33,510 nt of DNA from CAYZAW01 sp964476505 (GTDB lineage Bacteria; Bacillota; Clostridia; Christensenellales; CAG-138), in contig CAYZAW010000023.1 of NCBI GenBank assembly GCA_964476505.1, positions 1 to 33,510 of the forward strand, read 5' to 3'. The position numbers and the translations under genes are program-made. The notes under the pieces are model-generated. The model ran no database searches and was not told the origin of the DNA. It saw only the letters and a program-made list of their open reading frames with translations. Positions 31,958 through 33,510 of this stretch are shown here, piece after piece. Within the stretch, counting starts at the first letter, position 1; the number at the start of each line of letters is the position of its first letter.

Positions 31958-33349
31958 ATGAAACCAACATGTGCATGGGAAACCTATTCCAAGGACGATT
32001 TAGAGCGGGTAAACGCCACAGCTGCGGCTTATAAAACCTTTTTAAAGGAAAACAAAACCGAGCGGGAATGCACCCGGTCGCTTGTTCAGCAGGCAAAGGC
32101 GCTGGGCTTTCGAGAGTTTTCCGCGCTTTCTCCAGCAGAGCGCCAGCCCAAGCCCAACGATAAGTTCTTTTTTTCTTATAAAGGCAAAATGCTGATATTT
32201 TTCGTGATCGGCAACGCGCCTTTGACCGAGGGCTTCAATGTTTTAGGCGCGCATATGGATTCGCCCCGGCTGGATTTAAAGCAGCGCCCCTTATCCGAGA
32301 CCGACGGCCTTGCCTATTTTGACACGCACTATTACGGCGGCGTAAAAAAGTATCAGTGGCTCACCATTCCCCTCGCCCTTCACGGCGTAGTCGTAAAAAA
32401 GGACGGCTCGGTGATCGATTTTACCGTTGGCGAGAAGGAGGACGATCCGGTATTTGGCATTACCGATCTGCTCATTCATCTTTCTAAGGATCAGTTGGAT
32501 AAAAAAGCGCTGGTGTTTATTGAGGGGGAGCAACTGAACATTCTTGCCGGCCATCGCCCGGAGCCCGCCGAGGATGGCAAGGACGATGCCGCCAAGGTGA
32601 AGAACACCATTAAAAAGCTGTTATTGGAGCGTTACGGCATGGACGAGGAGGATTTTATCTCCGCCGAGATCGAGGCCGTTCCCGCCTACCCGCCCCGGGA
32701 TTTCGGTTTGGATGCCAGCATGATCGCGGCTTACGGGCATGACGACCGCTGCTGCGCGTACGCCTGCATCGATGCGCTCTTTTCCATGCAGGATGCGCCC
32801 GCACGCACCTCCTGCGTGATACTTACCGATAAAGAGGAGATCGGTAGCGTTGGCGCTACCGGCATGTGTGCCAATAATTTTGAGAACGCCGCGGCGGAGC
32901 TGTTGTTTGCCGCCGGCTTCAAGGAGGATATCTACACACGCCGCGCCTTAGCCATGAGCCGTATGCTCTCCTGCGACGTGACCGGCGCTTACGATCCCCT
33001 TTATGCCTCCGCCTTTGAAAAGGGCAATGAGGCCCGCCTTGGCTACGGCGTATGCCTCACCAAATACACTGGCTCCCGCGGCAAGAGCGGCGCGAACGAT
33101 GCCAATGCGGAATACATTGCGCAGGTGCGCCGCGTGTTCCAAGACGGTACCGTTTGCTACCAGACCGGGGAGCTTGGCAAGGTGGATCAGGGCGGCGGCG
33201 GCACCATTGCGTACATTTGCGCCCGCTACGGCATCGACGTGATCGATTGCGGCATACCTGTACTTTCTATGCACGCCCCCTACGAGGTCATCAGCAAAGC
33301 CGACCTGTACGAAACCTGCAAAGCCTACGCTGCCTTCTTGCGAAGCTGA
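31958..33349 (+). CDS. M18-family aminopeptidase
   Basis: This is a 463-residue cytosolic zinc aminopeptidase of the M18 (aspartyl aminopeptidase/ApeA) family. Metal and catalytic segments are visible: GAHMDSPRLDLK (about 90-101), TDKEEIGSVGATG (Glu pair, about 289-301), the YGHDDRCCAYACIDAL stretch (about 262-277) and MHAPYEVISKADLYETCKA at the C-terminus (about 438-456). These enzymes form dodecameric shells and remove N-terminal residues from peptides. Length fits the family. AGGAGG lies 6 nt before the ATG. It stands alone, with terminator-like hairpins after it. Confidence 0.95.
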   Translation: MKPTCAWETYSKDDLERVNATAAAYKTFLKENKTERECTRSLVQQAKALGFREFSALSPAERQPKPNDKFFFSYKGKMLIFFVIGNAPLTEGFNVLGAHMDSPRLDLKQRPLSETDGLAYFDTHYYGGVKKYQWLTIPLALHGVVVKKDGSVIDFTVGEKEDDPVFGITDLLIHLSKDQLDKKALVFIEGEQLNILAGHRPEPAEDGKDDAAKVKNTIKKLLLERYGMDEEDFISAEIEAVPAYPPRDFGLDASMIAAYGHDDRCCAYACIDALFSMQDAPARTSCVILTDKEEIGSVGATGMCANNFENAAAELLFAAGFKEDIYTRRALAMSRMLSCDVTGAYDPLYASAFEKGNEARLGYGVCLTKYTGSRGKSGANDANAEYIAQVRRVFQDGTVCYQTGELGKVDQGGGGTIAYICARYGIDVIDCGIPVLSMHAPYEVISKADLYETCKAYAAFLRS

Positions 33350-33369
33350 TTGGAGTATGCCTCCGGCGG

Positions 33370-33397
33370 GTTAAACCCTTTTATAAAAGGGTTTAAC
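33370..33397. repeat. Perfect 28-base palindrome downstream of the aminopeptidase gene
   Basis: The stretch from GTTAAACCC to GGGTTTAAC is its own reverse complement, with centre TTTTATAAAA. Preceded by CCTCCGGCGG and followed by AATCCTAAAAC, it resembles short dispersed intergenic repeats that I recall from Clostridia genomes. It may fold as a hairpin in RNA. Confidence 0.65.
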
Positions 33398-33426
33398 AAT
33401 CCTAAAACTTTCAAAATAATAATAGT

Positions 33427-33465
33427 AAATGCACCGCAGAAATTACTCTACGGTGCATATTTTAC
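33427..33465 (+). terminator. Terminator of the aminopeptidase gene
   Basis: AATGCACCG and CGGTGCAT arms (33429-33436 and 33451-33458) are followed by ATTTTACTTTTAG. Confidence 0.7.
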
Positions 33466-33486
33466 TTTTAGAGTTTTTGGGTTCTT

Positions 33487-33510
33487 AGGGTATTTTTACA
33501 AAAATACCCT
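33487..33510. terminator. Hairpin at the window edge
   Basis: An 11-bp perfect stem (AGGGTATTTTT at 33487-33497 with its complement at 33500-33510) has a 2-nt loop. A/U-rich pairing near the tip makes it an unusual terminator; the sequence stops at the window end. Confidence 0.45.

Overview
The window looks like chromosome from an anaerobic, endospore-forming Bacillota (class Clostridia). The evidence is a SpoIIID sporulation regulator, a DUF1292 protein, an LCP wall-assembly protein, ComF, RecD2, CCA-encoding tRNA genes, AGGAGG-type ribosome binding sites and an iron-only-hydrogenase-like sensor. GC is moderately high, about 55% or a little more by eye. No rRNA, phage, transposase or CRISPR array was seen. 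Gene calls rest on reading motifs, not on database searches.

Layout. Positions 13-291 (minus): two tRNA-Ser genes (UGA, then GCU) with a clear promoter and terminator. 427-4610 (minus): an unrecognised membrane protein, a chloramphenicol-acetyltransferase-like protein, and the TrkH and TrkA potassium-uptake proteins, whose genes overlap by ATGA. 4702-9977 (minus): a 2-oxoacid dehydrogenase operon in the order E2, E3, E1, with E1 alpha and beta fused in one 821-residue chain. 10163-11732 (minus): a lipoprotein and an EamA transporter. 11758-11891: a MITE-like element with two nested hairpins. 11914-16217 (minus): a YheO-like regulator, then ygeY, ygeW and carbamate kinase, a fragment of the ureide/purine catabolic cluster of gut anaerobes. 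16343-16784 (plus): a DUF1292 gene with its own promoter and terminator. 16798-18873 (minus): an LCP protein and an unknown membrane protein. 18935-22723 (plus): ArsP_2-like permease, RecD2 and ComF. 22720-23016 (minus): SpoIIID, tail to tail with comF.

23379-25304 (plus) encodes the most unusual protein: a soluble ferredoxin, [FeFe]-hydrogenase-like, Fe-S and MCP-signalling fusion. It is followed by an orphan LacI-type regulator (25380-26387, minus). 26522-30504 (minus) is a MacB-like ABC transporter operon (ATPase, large secreted and anchored partner, FtsX-type permease) under a near-consensus promoter. 30598-31704 (minus) is a DUF362 ferredoxin-like protein, and 31958-33349 (plus) an M18 aminopeptidase. 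The last 140 bases hold three hairpins, including a perfect 28-base palindrome.

Working together: energy metabolism is represented by the dehydrogenase complex and by carbamoyl transfer feeding carbamate kinase for ATP. Redox sensing is represented by the hydrogenase-like receptor, ion homeostasis by TrkAH and the ArsP_2 family protein, and envelope functions by LCP and the MacB-like system.
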